Source of the DNA: Porphyra umbilicalis
Taxonomy: Eukaryota; Rhodophyta; Bangiophyceae; Bangiales; Bangiaceae
Direction of reading: 5' to 3'
Length of the DNA stretch: 64,000 nt
NCBI GenBank assembly: GCA_002049455.2
Contig: KV918944.1
Coordinates: 1 to 64,000 of the forward strand
A program made the translations under genes and the position numbers. The first letter of the stretch is position 1; each line of letters begins with the position of its first letter. The notes under the pieces are model-generated. The model saw only the letters and a program-made list of their open reading frames with translations, was not told the DNA's origin and searched no databases. Below, in pieces: positions 20,065 through 31,850 of the stretch.

Positions 20065-22243
20065 CGACGGCACACGCGGCGGCCGCCGTGCTTTCCCGTC
20101 GCCCCAAGCCGCGCGGCGGCGTGGAACGCCCCGACGGGTGCGTTGGCAGCCCCGCGCTCCGCGCCCTCGCCCTCCCCCCACACGCCGGCGCAGGTCCCGC
20201 TTCGCCATGCTCATTTCGCGGCCACGAGGATGGCGCCGCTCTAGCTCTGGCAGCCTCAGGCGGCTGTGGCGTCGGCGTTGATGCTGCCGCCGGCTGTGGT
20301 GGGCGAGAGGCCAGCGGCGGCGTCCAAGGCCTCTGCGGCGCCGGTGGCTGCTACGGCGGCGGCGGCGGCGGCGGCGGCGCTGGTGACTCCCGCGACGGCG
20401 CATGTGCCGCGGCCGACGGCGGCGGGCCCATCAACAGCCGCCGCCGCCGCCGTTCGTGGCATCACTGCACTCGTGCCGCAGCCTCCACCGGCGGGCCCGT
20501 CCACGCCCGCGTTTGCCGATGTTTTTGTCCACGCTGGCGCTCTTGTTGACGTCAAGGCGATACGTCGCCTTCCCACGGCCTCCCACCATGGTCGTTTCTC
20601 GCTGTAGCGGTGTTGGTGCAGAAAGCGCGCCAAGCGGCGTCTGGTAGGGAGTCGGCGGCGGCCGCACACTGCCGCCGCACGGTAATATGCTTCGAGAGCG
20701 TCTACTGCGCCGCTGCCAGCGTTGCATTGGGCGAAGCGGGGGGGGAGGAGGTGGGCGCGACGGCGCGAGGAACCCGCCGATCTCCACCGGCTTTGAACGC
20801 CGCCACCCCAAGGCGGGGCGGTGCGGCCACTCCCAGCGACGGCGAGCACCGACGCTGGCGACGAAGACGGCGGTGACGCGACAGCCGCGCGCACACCGTC
20901 GGGCGGGCGCGGCGTCGGCCCCCTCCTCCGCAAAGTGTCGGGGCGCTTGACCGCGCGGGTGCCCGCGAGCTCGGCGCCGCGGGGGCCCGCGGGCGTGCAC
21001 CCCTCTGTTGAAGAGGCCGCCCACACGGCGCGACGGCGATACGCGGCGGCAGCGCGACCGGCGGTGTCGATAGCACCAGCGAAGCCGTCAACAGCAGCGG
21101 AGCCGGAAGCAGCAGCAGCAGCGGTAGTGGCAGCGGTCGGAGGTGGCGGCAGGTTGGTCGCGGTGGTGGTGGGCAGCGGTAGGTGGGGCACTCCCACGGC
21201 GGGCTTGAAGGGGAAGGGGCTTCGCGTACCCGCTTGGGCGCAATCCCGCACAACTTCAACTGGAACGACGGCGTCGGGCGTGGCAAGCACTTCTGAATGA
21301 ACCGCCAGACGTGTAGTCGCCAATGCGCAGCGTTGACCACGCCTGTCTCTCATGTGGGCCGGCACACCATGATGACGAACCAAAGTTTTCCGAATCTGCT
21401 TTCGACGACGCCCCTGCGGGCATTGCTGCGAAAATACTTCAATCGTGCGTGCACAGCAGGCCTCAGCTGGAGCCCAGGACCAGGGCACGAAACCATCGTG
21501 GTACTTTCCCAACTGGAATCATCCAACTCGCGGGCCACGTTCGCAATCGTTTCACGTCATGGAGTCGCAAACGCATCTTGCTCGCGGTTTCCGTGACCCT
21601 GTCCACAATCAGTGTCCACGGGAGAACCGCAGCCCTGAAAGGAAACGGTCGTACAGGGAAGTAAAAGGACAACATGGGCTGCACTTGCCCGTACGAACTG
21701 AACAAAGACGGTACGATGTGAGTTCCAAAATGGGGCATTCCCGCCTGCACTTCTGCACCTGGTGTGCCAGGTGTGACTCCTTCCAGACACGAAAATCTCA
21801 TGCAACCAATCGGAGGACGCTATTATCCATATTTGAAGCGTCTTTCGGCGATGGTTCGAGTTTTGACACATGTCTTCGAGCGTGTGCACGAAAGACGTGG
21901 TCATCGTGAGGTGTACGGCCTTGCTCATTGAGTGGGGTGCTTTTTTACGTCGCAGATGGGACCGCCAGAAGTGGCTGCTCGAAGTGAAGTACCTCGGCAA
22001 TTGATGGGAGCGAGGCCTCGACGAAGAGCATGCGTGTGGGACGGTTTTTGGTGTTCGTGTCTCCTAGGAGGAGCCCACAACAGACTGGCAGCAGGAAAGC
22101 CCACGCCAGAAGGCACCCTGTCACCGCATGACAGACAATGCCGGACGTGATCGGAAAGCTCATGTGCAACGCCGTTGTCGGCACAGGTGACAGTTCTTGC
22201 TTGCCGATGACGCTGTTAGCGATCTGCTGCTGCTTCCCTGACT
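20065..22243. other. Low-complexity then moderate-GC region without an assignable gene
   Basis: 20,065-21,290 is GGC-rich with overlapping Ala/Arg/Pro frames on both strands. From 21,300 GC falls, and short plus-strand frames (21,323-21,664 and 21,445-21,909) have more balanced amino-acid composition without recognisable motifs. They may be relics of mobile-element genes. Confidence 0.3.
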
Positions 22244-23230
22244 CTATCTGGAGGCGGGGGGAGCCGTACCCCCCTCTTGGGGTTGGTTCTGTCCTGAGAA
22301 GTGGCGCCATGCTTTTGTGGTGCGGCCAGTGCTGTGGGCGACGCTGCCAGCTGCTCCACCATTTGTGGCGCCCCCGCCATTTGTTGGACCAAAGAAAAAC
22401 AAATTGACGGCGCCCATCAGTCCAGAGTCTGAGCTCCTTCGGCATCTTTGAACTCCACAATCTTCGTGCCAGTGGTCATGACCTGAATCGGCCACCCAGA
22501 TTGGTGCGCATTCGTCCATGTCGATCGAACCGATGTGCGATCCGGGCGTTTTAGAAAAAATTGTTCTGATGTAGCCCACCTTCTCCAATAGTGGCCCATG
22601 TTGACGAGATTGTTGTGGCGATCTCAGCCGATTGGGTTTTCGTGTGACGTCGGTACCGTGATCGTCGTGGTGCGCACCGCGGTCGGACCAGAACACTGGC
22701 GTGATGTCGGCCCTCATCGTTTCTTGGCCTGCGTCGCTCCCTCGTGCACGATGTTCGTCGGGAACCCCCCAGTGGTTCTCCCGCAGGTATGTTTCCCCCT
22801 GCTGCATCCAACGGTTGAAAGTGTTGTTGACGAACATGACGCCGAGCCCATTGCACTGTGTCGGGAGCCCGTCTTGTCGCTTAGGCTTGAGCTGCTGTTT
22901 GGCGAGATATGGTAGTCTTCTAACGTTCGCTCAAGAGGGGGGTTCCACCATATCGCTGTGTTGATGTTGTTGGATTCGAAAGTAATAGCCCACGGTTCAT
23001 GCACTTCTAGCGGCCCGCAACAAGCGCATCCACTCACGCAACATGCGTCGAGCGGCCCGCACTTGGATTTCCTTTGTTGCCACAGGTTGCCAGTCGAGCA
23101 TCCCTGCTGTCGGCTCGTGGTCGCCGAGAGTTTGGCTGAGGACGGTTGTCGCTGCGGGGCCCGTGGCGCTTCTTCTTACCACGGCTTCTGCAGTGTGTGT
23201 CATCAGTTCGGTCACATGTGTTTAACCCAG
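22244..23230 (-). pseudogene. Degenerate ORF of unknown origin
   Basis: Reading down the minus strand, three overlapping frames give a balanced, non-low-complexity peptide that changes frame near 23,030 and 22,930. Segments include ATKEIQVRAARRMLREWMR, then WAITFESNNINTAIWWNPP, then GVMFVNNTFNRWMQQGETY and ITPVFWSDRGAHHDDHG. The last frame is open from about 22,937 to 22,244. The composition is unlike the Ala/Gly/Pro ORFs around it and suggests a decayed transposon gene, but I cannot name a family. Confidence 0.35.
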
Positions 23231-25032
23231 GTGCCGGCCTGCGACCGCTGGGCTATGTCCGACTCGCGTAGTTGAAGCCGGAAGGCAATGCTGTGCGCTC
23301 TCTTGCTGCACGCGACTTCGCTTGTCCTCCCCTGATGGGTTTCAACGTTTCTTATGGTATAGTTATTTTTGTTTGATGCCGTGTCGTTGGTATGCGCCAT
23401 GCTTTATTGTCTACTTGAGAGAGTGGCATTCACGCTGCTGGAGGGTCGCGGCGGTCAAAAGCTTTATCGATGACCATCTGTTCTTCACAGGGAGGGCGCA
23501 CAGAATGTGGCGGCGGACTGGATACTGCAGATCCCCGGACGGGACGGGGTGGGGCGGGCAGTGCGCGTCCGGAGGATGACAAAAGTTTGAAACATGAGAC
23601 AGCGGACGCGGGACAGGGGTGCAAACAGTTCGAGAGACACTGCCAACAAGCGCCGAGTCGAAGCTCCGACGAGGACAGAAAGACCGGTCGGCCGACAGGC
23701 CGTGTGGCCGATTCCAGTGCCCAACAGTCGCCACCCCGCCACTCCCCACACAGGAAAGAGAACGAGCAAGACACGAAGGTGCAAAAACGATAAGACAAGG
23801 GGGCTTTCTGCGGCCGCCTCCATGGGGGGACCGCCGCGGCCAAGGCGGCGTCCACCGCGGCACGACAACTCGCCGAGGCCGAGGCGGTCAGTTTGAGCTG
23901 CCAGCTCGCCATGGCAGTGCGGTTTGAGCAGCCAGCTGACCCTGGCAGCGCTGGTGGGCGCGCAAGCCAGTGAGTAACACCGGAGCCTCCTCGTCTTGGC
24001 CCAGGAGGGGTCGCTGTGACGAAGGCACCCCCGCGCTAAGTAAAAGGGCTGGTGGGCGACGTGTTGGACGGCCGCCTGGAGGACTGAGGACGCGTCCAAA
24101 AAGAACCAGGCCATTATTCTAGAGAACATGAGGCGGGCAATCTCATGACTTTATCGTCTGTATCAGGAGGGTCAAGAACGGCCTCTGTTCTCAGCATGCT
24201 CATGCAACGCCTAAGCCGCACTTGGTGACCACTCGGGTCGGAACGCCACCCAGAACGCGAGAGGGACATTCTCGTACACATATGTCAAATGAAGCAGCAT
24301 CAGATGCAAAGCTCTATGTGTGTGCAATTGGGCGGCCACACGCGAGCCGCTAAGGGCAGGGTGCGTCATTGCAAGCTTGGCGGCACCATCATGGCTGTTG
24401 AGATACCTGCCCGCCACGCGCCCTCCGCACACCCAGAGCACGGTCGCCGCCTTGCACCCTACACTCTTGGGAAACAGTGCGTCTTCTTCATGTAATGATC
24501 TGAGAGAGGAGAAAATGAGGCCGGGAGGCGTGATGAAACAGATAAAACTGCAAGAGCAACATGCCACCATGAGAACATCTGCGACTAGCGAGTGCCGGTC
24601 GGTCAGTCTCCAGCAAACGGACCACGACACACGCAAAAAGAAGAATGGCCCTCACACTCGCACCCGAGCACTCAGCAGACTCCCCGTGCACAAGTGACAG
24701 GAGCTTAATGGTGCCAGTGGGGTTGGCCGCTGTGGCGATGCCCGCGGTGGAGGTGGCCGAGGTACCGATTGCCACGATGACTATGGCCGCGCCGCACCGT
24801 GGTGACGATGGACGCAGTGTCGATGGGCGTGGTGACAATGGCCGTCGTTACGATGGCGGTGGAAATGATGACCGTGGTGACACTGGCCGTAGTGCGATGA
24901 TGGCCGCAGCGGCGAAACTCGCAGTGTGGACGACCGCAGTGGCGATTGCCACGGTGACGATGGCAGCGCCGCCCTGACGCAGGCCGCTGTGGGAACGGCG
25001 GAGCTGCCGATGCCCGCGGTAACGTTGGCCGG
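23231..25032. other. Moderate-GC region, no gene recognised
   Basis: Contains only short mutually overlapping ORFs. From ~24,720 a degenerate GATGGCCGC-type repeat begins that grades into the 15-bp array to the right. Confidence 0.35.
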
Positions 25033-25345
25033 GTGAGGATGTCCGCTATGACGACGGACGTGGTGTCGATGGGCGTGGTAACAATGGGCGGGGTGACAAT
25101 GGGGGTGGTGGGGATGGCTGCAGTGACAAAGATTGCGGTGGGGATGGCCGTGGTCACGATGGCCGCGGTGAAGACAGCCGCAGTGCGGATGGCCGCGGTG
25201 AGGATGGCCGCGGTGGGTATGGCCGCGGTGGGGATGGTCGCGATGGGATGGTCGCGACGGGGATGGTCGCGGTGGGGATGGTCGCGGTGGGGATGGTCGC
25301 GATGGGGATGGTCGCGATGGGGATGGTCCCGACGGGGATGTGACC
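25033..25345. repeat. 15-bp tandem array (GGGATGGTCGCGGTG type)
   Basis: About 20 imperfect copies of a 15-bp unit, most regular between 25,195 and 25,340. Translations such as GMAAVGMVAMG are by-products of the repeat. Confidence 0.85.
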
Positions 25346-28120
25346 GGGATGAGGATGGCCGCCAGTCACGACGACGCTGACGACGTCAACGGCGCTGGAA
25401 CGACGGTGGAAAGTGGATCTCGGCGCTGCCCAATCAGGTCAAAGGGCAGCCATTGGGGCGCTCCTGGCCTCACGTCCATGACAGATGGACGGACCTCCGA
25501 GGAATATTTGACGCATAGGAGGATCTGGAAAGTGGTTCGACGATCGGGACGGTTCTCCCTCAGTAAAGCACGTGGACATGAGCGTTGAGAACCATGTGAT
25601 GATCCAGAAGTACGCAGTGCCAGTCCAATGTACTGTATGATGGAGCAGTTGTTCGGCGTTGTCCAGCACTTCGACTTCACACCGACAGAGCCTTTTGTGC
25701 GCTGCCGCGTTGCGCTGTGAAGACAGGACTTGGGACTCATCGCAAGTGCGTTGACTTTTGCTCTGGCCTCTCGGTGGTGCGATATGCAATGAGGGGAGCG
25801 CCCGTCTGGGCTGCAACTCTCACTGCGTCCGTACAGACAGTGGAGAAGATTTTGAGGCATCCCTTCCCTTGTAGATACCCGATCCGCCAGAGTGCAATCC
25901 CTGTGAACGTTCAGTCATCGACACAATCACCATCCTGCAGATTTTCTCACAATAGTTCTTCGCCATCATGCACATCTGCCGCTGCCTTCGAACCCGCGAC
26001 ATCCCCCATGCGGCGCAAGTTTCACTTCAACTCAGTCGACTGAGTCCTGGGCACATGTGCGAATTGATACATTCCTGACCGGGGTTCGATTCGTGGAAAA
26101 ACACACGCTTCAATTCGTTTTTCTTGCTATTCTCTTCCTGGTTTTTCTCCACTGTGCCGTTGTCTCTGTTCTTCTGGGAAGGACGCTGGCCCGTGAGAGG
26201 CATGGCCGCCACCCGCATCATGCGCAGCTCCAGCACGACCGGCGGTTGGCGTGGCCATTGTCCTTCCTGTTGGCGTGGCCGATTGATGAGTGCCCGGAGT
26301 GGAGATGCGGACGCGACAGGGTGATACACGCGCGAATGCGCGGGAACAGGCGTGGGGTTGCGCTGGCCGGGGGTGCAGACTCCAGCGGCCTACATGGCTG
26401 AGGCGCAAGCCACACATGCCCCGCCCCCCCGGTTCCCAAACCTCCGCCGCCGCCGCGCCGCCTCCGCTGTTGTCAGGACCCGCGGCACCGCCGCCGCTGC
26501 CTTCGCGGCTCCCGCAACATCCTGGCGCACCAACTCCCCACGTGCACGTTTGGGGCGCTGGTGGCGCGCTCTGTCTGCACGTACGTCGCGTTTCAGAGCG
26601 GTGAGACGACGTGTGGAAACACGTCGCGCGAACGTCCGACGTGCACGCATGCGACCGTTGCGAGCTGCCGTACAAGAGGGACGTTGCCCCCGACAATGCG
26701 AAAGTTCATCGCGCTATGTGCGTGCGTTCTTTGAGCACCGTCGCACTCACATTTGCACGACGACTCACCGCCCCACTCCACCTAACTGTTCGAGAGCACC
26801 AATGACAGACGCGTGGACCCTGTGCCGGCCGAGACAAGCGGCACGCGTGGCCATGTACACGCGCAACAGGCGCCAGGTGGCAGACGCCCGGTCAAGTGTC
26901 GCCACAGCGGTGGCCGTGTGCCTGCTGCGCCATCGAGGTGTGGGGCCGCCGCGTTGCCTCTGTCGCCTGTGCCGGCCGCCTTTGGGGCTTCCTCAGCGAC
27001 TGTCTCGTGCGCCTCCCACGCTGAGGCTAGCACCATCGTCGGCAGCACTACCACCGACACGAGCGCGACGGTGCCGGTGGCAGGGTGCGCCGCCAGGAGC
27101 GCCAACGCCGACATGGCACCCACGCTTCGAGTCGAGTGTGGGGTGGATGACACCGCTGGTGCCCTGACGTCGCAGCGGCCGGCGTGGAGGTGGTTGGGAA
27201 CGACGGCGGCGGCCGGCGCGTGCTGTCTGTCTGGGGCTGCCGGCCAGGTGGCGTGCTTGGTTAGCGGCGGCGGAGGGAAACTGTGATGAGGCGGAGGTCG
27301 CGGCAGCTGCGGCAACGGGGGGGGCCCGACCTGGTCGACCCTGAAAAAGAGATGTGGCTCAGCCGATGGACTCGGTCGCGGCCGCCGGGCGCCGCGTGCG
27401 CGCACCTCGAGGCCGTCGCCCAGCCGCCAAAGGGTGCCGTGTCGGACCGAATGGGGCGGGGACGCCCGTCGTGCGGTGAGGGAAAGCGGAAGAAGGAGGG
27501 GAACAGAAAATAGAAAGCTAGCCGCACAGGGTGCCACCATCGCCGCCGCTACCGCCACGTCACTGGAAGGCCCAAAGCACTCGACCCGACTCAGCCCTTT
27601 CACGGCCGGCCGTCGCCAGCGGCGACCACCCACCCCCGGCTCCATATGCACTCTGCTCGGCACCAGACATACCGAAATAAAAGACACACCACACCATGAC
27701 AGCAATCCAAAGCGAGAAAGGAACGCAAACAAGGCCAGCGTCACCTTCCATCAGCGTGGGCTTCTCGGCACCTGGAATAAACCACTGGCGACGCCACGAC
27801 ACGACCTTACCCACTCATACAGGCTGCACTACCACTCTTACACACCGCTCACCTTCGCCCCACCGCACAAAACAATATCATCCTGAGAACGCACCCCACA
27901 GAGTGGCAACCAATCATCAGACCCACTCACCATCGTCGTGCTACGCACCGCAAAATCCCCACGCCGCAGTGACTGGTGTTCACCCAATCGAGGCCGTCGC
28001 GCGTCGTCAAGATGACGCATACAATGCAATCTGCGGCGTCATCGCCCATATGAAGAGGCCTGCTGCAGAGAGGACCGCACCCGCGGCTACATGGACAAGG
28101 CCAACACCTCGGTGCCCCTT
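25346..28120. other. Region with short ORFs and one 16-bp palindrome
   Basis: A perfect palindrome ACTCAGTCGACTGAGT lies at 26030-26045. A plus-strand frame near 26,640-26,720 shows a possible zinc finger (CDRCELPYKRD then HRAMC) preceded by a stop. A minus-strand frame from 27,744 to 26,782 has two hydrophobic stretches. Neither has enough support to be called a gene. Confidence 0.3.
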
Positions 28121-28582
28121 TCACGTCCGTGACGAAGCTCTTCCGGACGGGGCCATCCCAGATGAAGCGACTACACCACCACTGCCCTGAGCACGACAGT
28201 CGTGTCGGTCAAAGTCTGCACCGGACCCAAACAGCAGTCCACAGGACGGGCACTCGAACCACACACGTGCACCAGGAGGAATTCGGACACGACCACCACC
28301 TTCTCCGCTGGGGCATGGCGCCGAGGGACACATGCAGCGGGCTCCCAGCTTCCATGCGTGGTTGCCGACATGCAGAACAGCGCCGCCGCTCGAAGAAACA
28401 GCACAAGGACCAAAACGGACGGAGACATGCACATACTGTGAAGCGGAATCGTCTGTGCAAGTGCGGTGCAGCACTGCACCGCATGTTGAACAAAATTCGT
28501 CTGCAGGATGAGCAGCACCAGAGGAAGGTGCCGGTAGCTCGGGAGCAGGCGGTATCATCGAATGAGTGCCGGATGAAGACAT
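28121..28582 (-). CDS. Small hypothetical protein with a C2HC-like zinc finger
   Basis: The ATG at 28582 gives 153 residues; the frame is open further upstream to 28,684 but without another ATG. The sequence has paired cysteines (FCSTCGAVLHRTC) and near the C-terminus a finger-like FECPSCGLLFGSGADFDRHDC. Cys-x2-Cys and His-x-x-Cys spacing fits one zinc site. Composition is balanced, unlike repeat-derived ORFs nearby. No family recognised. A plus-strand frame overlaps the same bases but shows no motif. An 18-bp palindrome lies ~85 bp upstream of the start. Confidence 0.45.
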   Translation of the reverse strand: MSSSGTHSMIPPAPELPAPSSGAAHPADEFCSTCGAVLHRTCTDDSASQYVHVSVRFGPCAVSSSGGAVLHVGNHAWKLGARCMCPSAPCPSGEGGGRVRIPPGARVWFECPSCGLLFGSGADFDRHDCRAQGSGGVVASSGMAPSGRASSRT

Positions 28583-28666
28583 TGTGCAGGGGGCCTGCTC
28601 TGGAGAAGACAGGGGCTCGGTGCTGCCGCGCACAAAGTGACGAAGAGGGTGCTGGGGCGCCTTCTC

Positions 28667-28684
28667 GTGCAGAGCGCTCTGCAC
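28667..28684. repeat. Perfect 18-bp palindrome upstream of the zinc-finger ORF
   Basis: GTGCAGAGCGCTCTGCAC is its own reverse complement. Its position ~85 bp before the ATG of the minus-strand ORF would suit an operator-like site, but this is only positional. Confidence 0.5.
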
Positions 28685-29750
28685 AGGAAGGCGTCTACAA
28701 GGGTGCTGTTCTGAGTCGAACCTTTACACTCCATCAGAGAAAGAAGCACTGCAACGTGCTTAAAATTTAGTGGTCGACAGAGATTGAGACCCGACTATTC
28801 ATGGAGCCGAGCGAGTGGACACTCTGCCGCAGGGTCCAGTTGAATGACGGCATGGCGGACGTTCATGAAATTTCATGCTCACGTGCAAGGGAGCAGAAAC
28901 TCACCAATCCCCTGACGCCGCGTTATCTTTACCCGCCGTCCCTGCTCCGGCGGTCACGGCCCCAACAGGACAGCCCACTGCGCAACAGAAGACAACAAAG
29001 TACGGTCAGAGGCAGTGAACGCATGAAACAGGTGCACCCACAACTCGGCGAGCATGGAGACGCCACAAAGCACGTTTTTTTCCACCCTATTTTCACAAGT
29101 GCCTGTCGAAACGATCATTCTGTTCTGCTCTTAGAGCTAGTGAGAGGGGGGGCCATTGTCCACGTCATGATCCGAGTGAAACTCCAGGTGCCCGATCTGA
29201 CATTGTTGCGTGCAGCCATTGGGCAGTCACCAGTGACACGCGGAGCCAACCCGAGCCCGCAGATCGCTTAAACCCACGGACGACCAAGAACGCTGCCTGC
29301 TGGCCGCGCGGTCCGTGTGTGGCAACATCATGGCGCGAAGCCAGGCAAGCACCGCTGGACACAATGCCCCGAATTGGACTGCGTTGCGCGCCAGTCCCGC
29401 AAACTCCCATGCTGTCTCTTGCACTGTGCCTCACAGAGGCCCAACGAGTGGTAAAGTCCGTAGTTCACGGGACTGTCGCAACTCATGCATCCCGTTTGTA
29501 CCAGTACGGCAGGTGTCGCACCCATTTGGGTCGGCACCTGCCCGCACACCTGCGTCGCAAGGCCGATCAGTTGCCGACTTCGGCAGCTGCCTGTACAACT
29601 GTGCGATGCCGCCGCCGCGGATGGACAAGAGGTGAGGGCACCTCACTGAGACGGACATCTCTGCTGCATGCTTTCCCCGTGGCGCATGCTTTCCCCGTGG
29701 CGGCGCCATCCTCCCTCCCGCAGCCCCCAGCCCGCCTGCAACACTCAACA
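28685..29750. other. Intergenic, no gene recognised
   Basis: Moderate GC with only short overlapping ORFs. Near 29,665-29,700 a 16-bp word CATGCTTTCCCCGTGG is duplicated in tandem, just before the next ORF. Confidence 0.35.
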
Positions 29751-30236
29751 ATGGAGACGGCCGTTCCCTCTCCTCCCCGCGGGGACGACGCAGTCCTACT
29801 GCGTTTTCCTCTGCATCCCGACGTGGACTTGGAGCCGCGTGATTACGATGCGTCCCTCTTCCTCTGCCGTGCTGACCTGTGGGAGGCCGCCAACCTGATG
29901 CTGGCCATGTGCCCTGACAAGGACCTGGCCTCGCTCATCCACTGGCGCCATCGTATGGAGACAACTCTGAACCCCGTGCCCTTTGGCTGCTTCACGCAGC
30001 GAGGTCTGCTGCTCCTCTTCACGTCTGCGTTTCGCGAGCCCACCGAGCAACCCCCGTCATCCGTCGCAATGAACGTGTTTGTGCAGATGCTGGACGCAGT
30101 TGTCGACTGCTTTTGGTCACGCTGGGACCTTCAAAACGAGAAGACGACGTACTCCATTTGCACGCAGCACACGCCAACTGCGCTTGCCTGCGGTAGCTGT
30201 GTGTCGAACCACCCGTTTTATGATGGTGCCCAGTAG
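29751..30236 (+). CDS. Hypothetical 161-residue protein
   Basis: The ATG at 29751 opens a frame to a TAG at 30234-30236. The sequence is well balanced, with helical segments (ADLWEAANLMLAMCPDKDL, then SSVAMNVFVQMLDAVVDCF) and a Cys-containing tail (CTQHTPTALACGSCVSNHP). The frame is also open upstream of the ATG, but that part is Arg/Pro-rich. I recognise no family. It stands alone at the left border of a large repeat array, so it could belong to a mobile element. Confidence 0.45.
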   Translation: METAVPSPPRGDDAVLLRFPLHPDVDLEPRDYDASLFLCRADLWEAANLMLAMCPDKDLASLIHWRHRMETTLNPVPFGCFTQRGLLLLFTSAFREPTEQPPSSVAMNVFVQMLDAVVDCFWSRWDLQNEKTTYSICTQHTPTALACGSCVSNHPFYDGAQ

Positions 30237-30659
30237 GGGAGGGTGTGTGCGACCTTGACCATTTAAATGACTTACCTCTTGTTTTTTGGACTGCCACCTC
30301 CACCACACACGAGGGTCGTGCAGTTGGACTGGCGGGCCGCAAGCCGCCCGCCCCGCCGCCGCAGCCACCGGCACAGCCGGCGGAAACAGCGGCATCGGCA
30401 CTGCCGAGGGTGACGTCGGCAGCGGAACGTGCAGACGAGCGGTTTGGACTCCGCGCCGAATGTTTCGGGGCGCCCCACCGGCGGCGCCGCTGCACGCAAC
30501 GGCAGAGGAGTCGGCAGACGCCGCGGTCGCGCATGCTTCGCAAAACCCGGCGCAGGCATGACGTGCCCCTCCGAGGCGGTTCCATTTGACAACGTGACCA
30601 CCGATGCGGCGACGACCGCGGCGGTCGCCCCCACGCCATTGCCGGGGCCGCCGACTGAC

Positions 30660-31850
30660 GCGAGCGGTTGGCGCCTGCTGCAGATTCTGCTGCTTGCGGG
30701 GAGGCGGACGCTGGCAGCAACCGCCGTCTGGTGGTGCGTCTGCCTCCCCGGCGACACGTGCTGCCGCGTCGTCGCCGCCGGGGCGGCCACGGCCGCCTGC
30801 TGCAGCTGCTGCTGCTTCCTGAGAGGCGGACGCTGGCAGCAACCGCCGTCTGATGGTGCAACTGCCGCCCCGGCGACGTGCTGCTGCACCGTCGCCGCCG
30901 GGGCGGCCGCGGCCGCCTGCTGCAGCTGCTGCTGCTCGCGGGGAGACGGACGTTGGCAGCAAACACCGTCTTGTGGTGCAACTGCCGCCTTGGCAACACG
31001 TGCTGCCGCGTCGTTGCCGCCGGGGCGGCCACGGCCGCCTGCTGCAGCTGCTGCTGCTCGCGGGGAGACGGACGTTGGCAGCAAACACCGTCTTGTGGTG
31101 CAACTGCCGCCCCGGCAACACGTGCTGCCGCGTCGTTGCCGCCGGGGCGGCCACGGCCGCCTGCTACAGCTGCTGCTGCTTGCAAAGAGGTGGACGCTGG
31201 CAGCAACCGCCGTCTGGTGGTGCAGCCGCCGCCCCGGCGATACGTGCTGCTGCACCGTCGCCGCCGGGGCGGCCACGGCCACCTGCTGCAGCTGCTTCTG
31301 CTTGCAAAGAGGCGAACGCTGGCAGCAACCGCCGTCTGATGGTGAGTCTGCCTCCCCGGCGACACGTGCTGTCGCGTCGTTGCCGCCGGGGCGGCCACGG
31401 CCGCTTGCTGCAGCTGCTGCTGCTTGCAAAGAGACGGACGCTGGCAGCAACCACCGTCTGGTGGTGCAACCGCCGCCCCGGCGATACGTGCTGCTGCACC
31501 GTCGCCGCCGCGGCGGCCACGGCCACCTGCTGCAGCTGCTTCTGCTTGCAAAGAGGCAAACGCCGGCAGCAACCGCCGTCTGGTTGGGCAACTGCCGCCC
31601 CGGCAACACGTGCTGCTGCGTTGTCGCCGCCGAGGCGGCCATAGCCGCCTGCTGCAGCTGCTTGCAAAGAGGCAGACGCCGGCAGCAACCGCCGTCTGCT
31701 TGGGCAACTGCCGCCCCGGTGACACATGCTGCTGCGCCGGCGCCGCCGGGGCGGCCACGGCCACCTGCTGAAGCTGCTGCCGCTTGTGGAATGGCGGACG
31801 CTGGCAGCAACCGCCGTCTGGTGGTGCGGCTGCCTTCTCGGTGACACGTC
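30660..31850. repeat. ~120-bp minisatellite, about 10 copies
   Basis: A unit of roughly 117-122 bp repeats ten times. Each copy contains GGCGGCCACGGCC followed by TGCTGCAGCTGCTGC, then GGACGCTGGCAGCAA(A/C)C. The units keep frames open on both strands, producing very long spurious ORFs such as the minus-strand 32434-30272 frame. Some copies differ by small indels. Confidence 0.85.

Noticed and set aside
26075-26105. GGGGTTCGATTC, similar to a tRNA T-loop
   Set aside because: No acceptor, D or anticodon stems could be paired around it.
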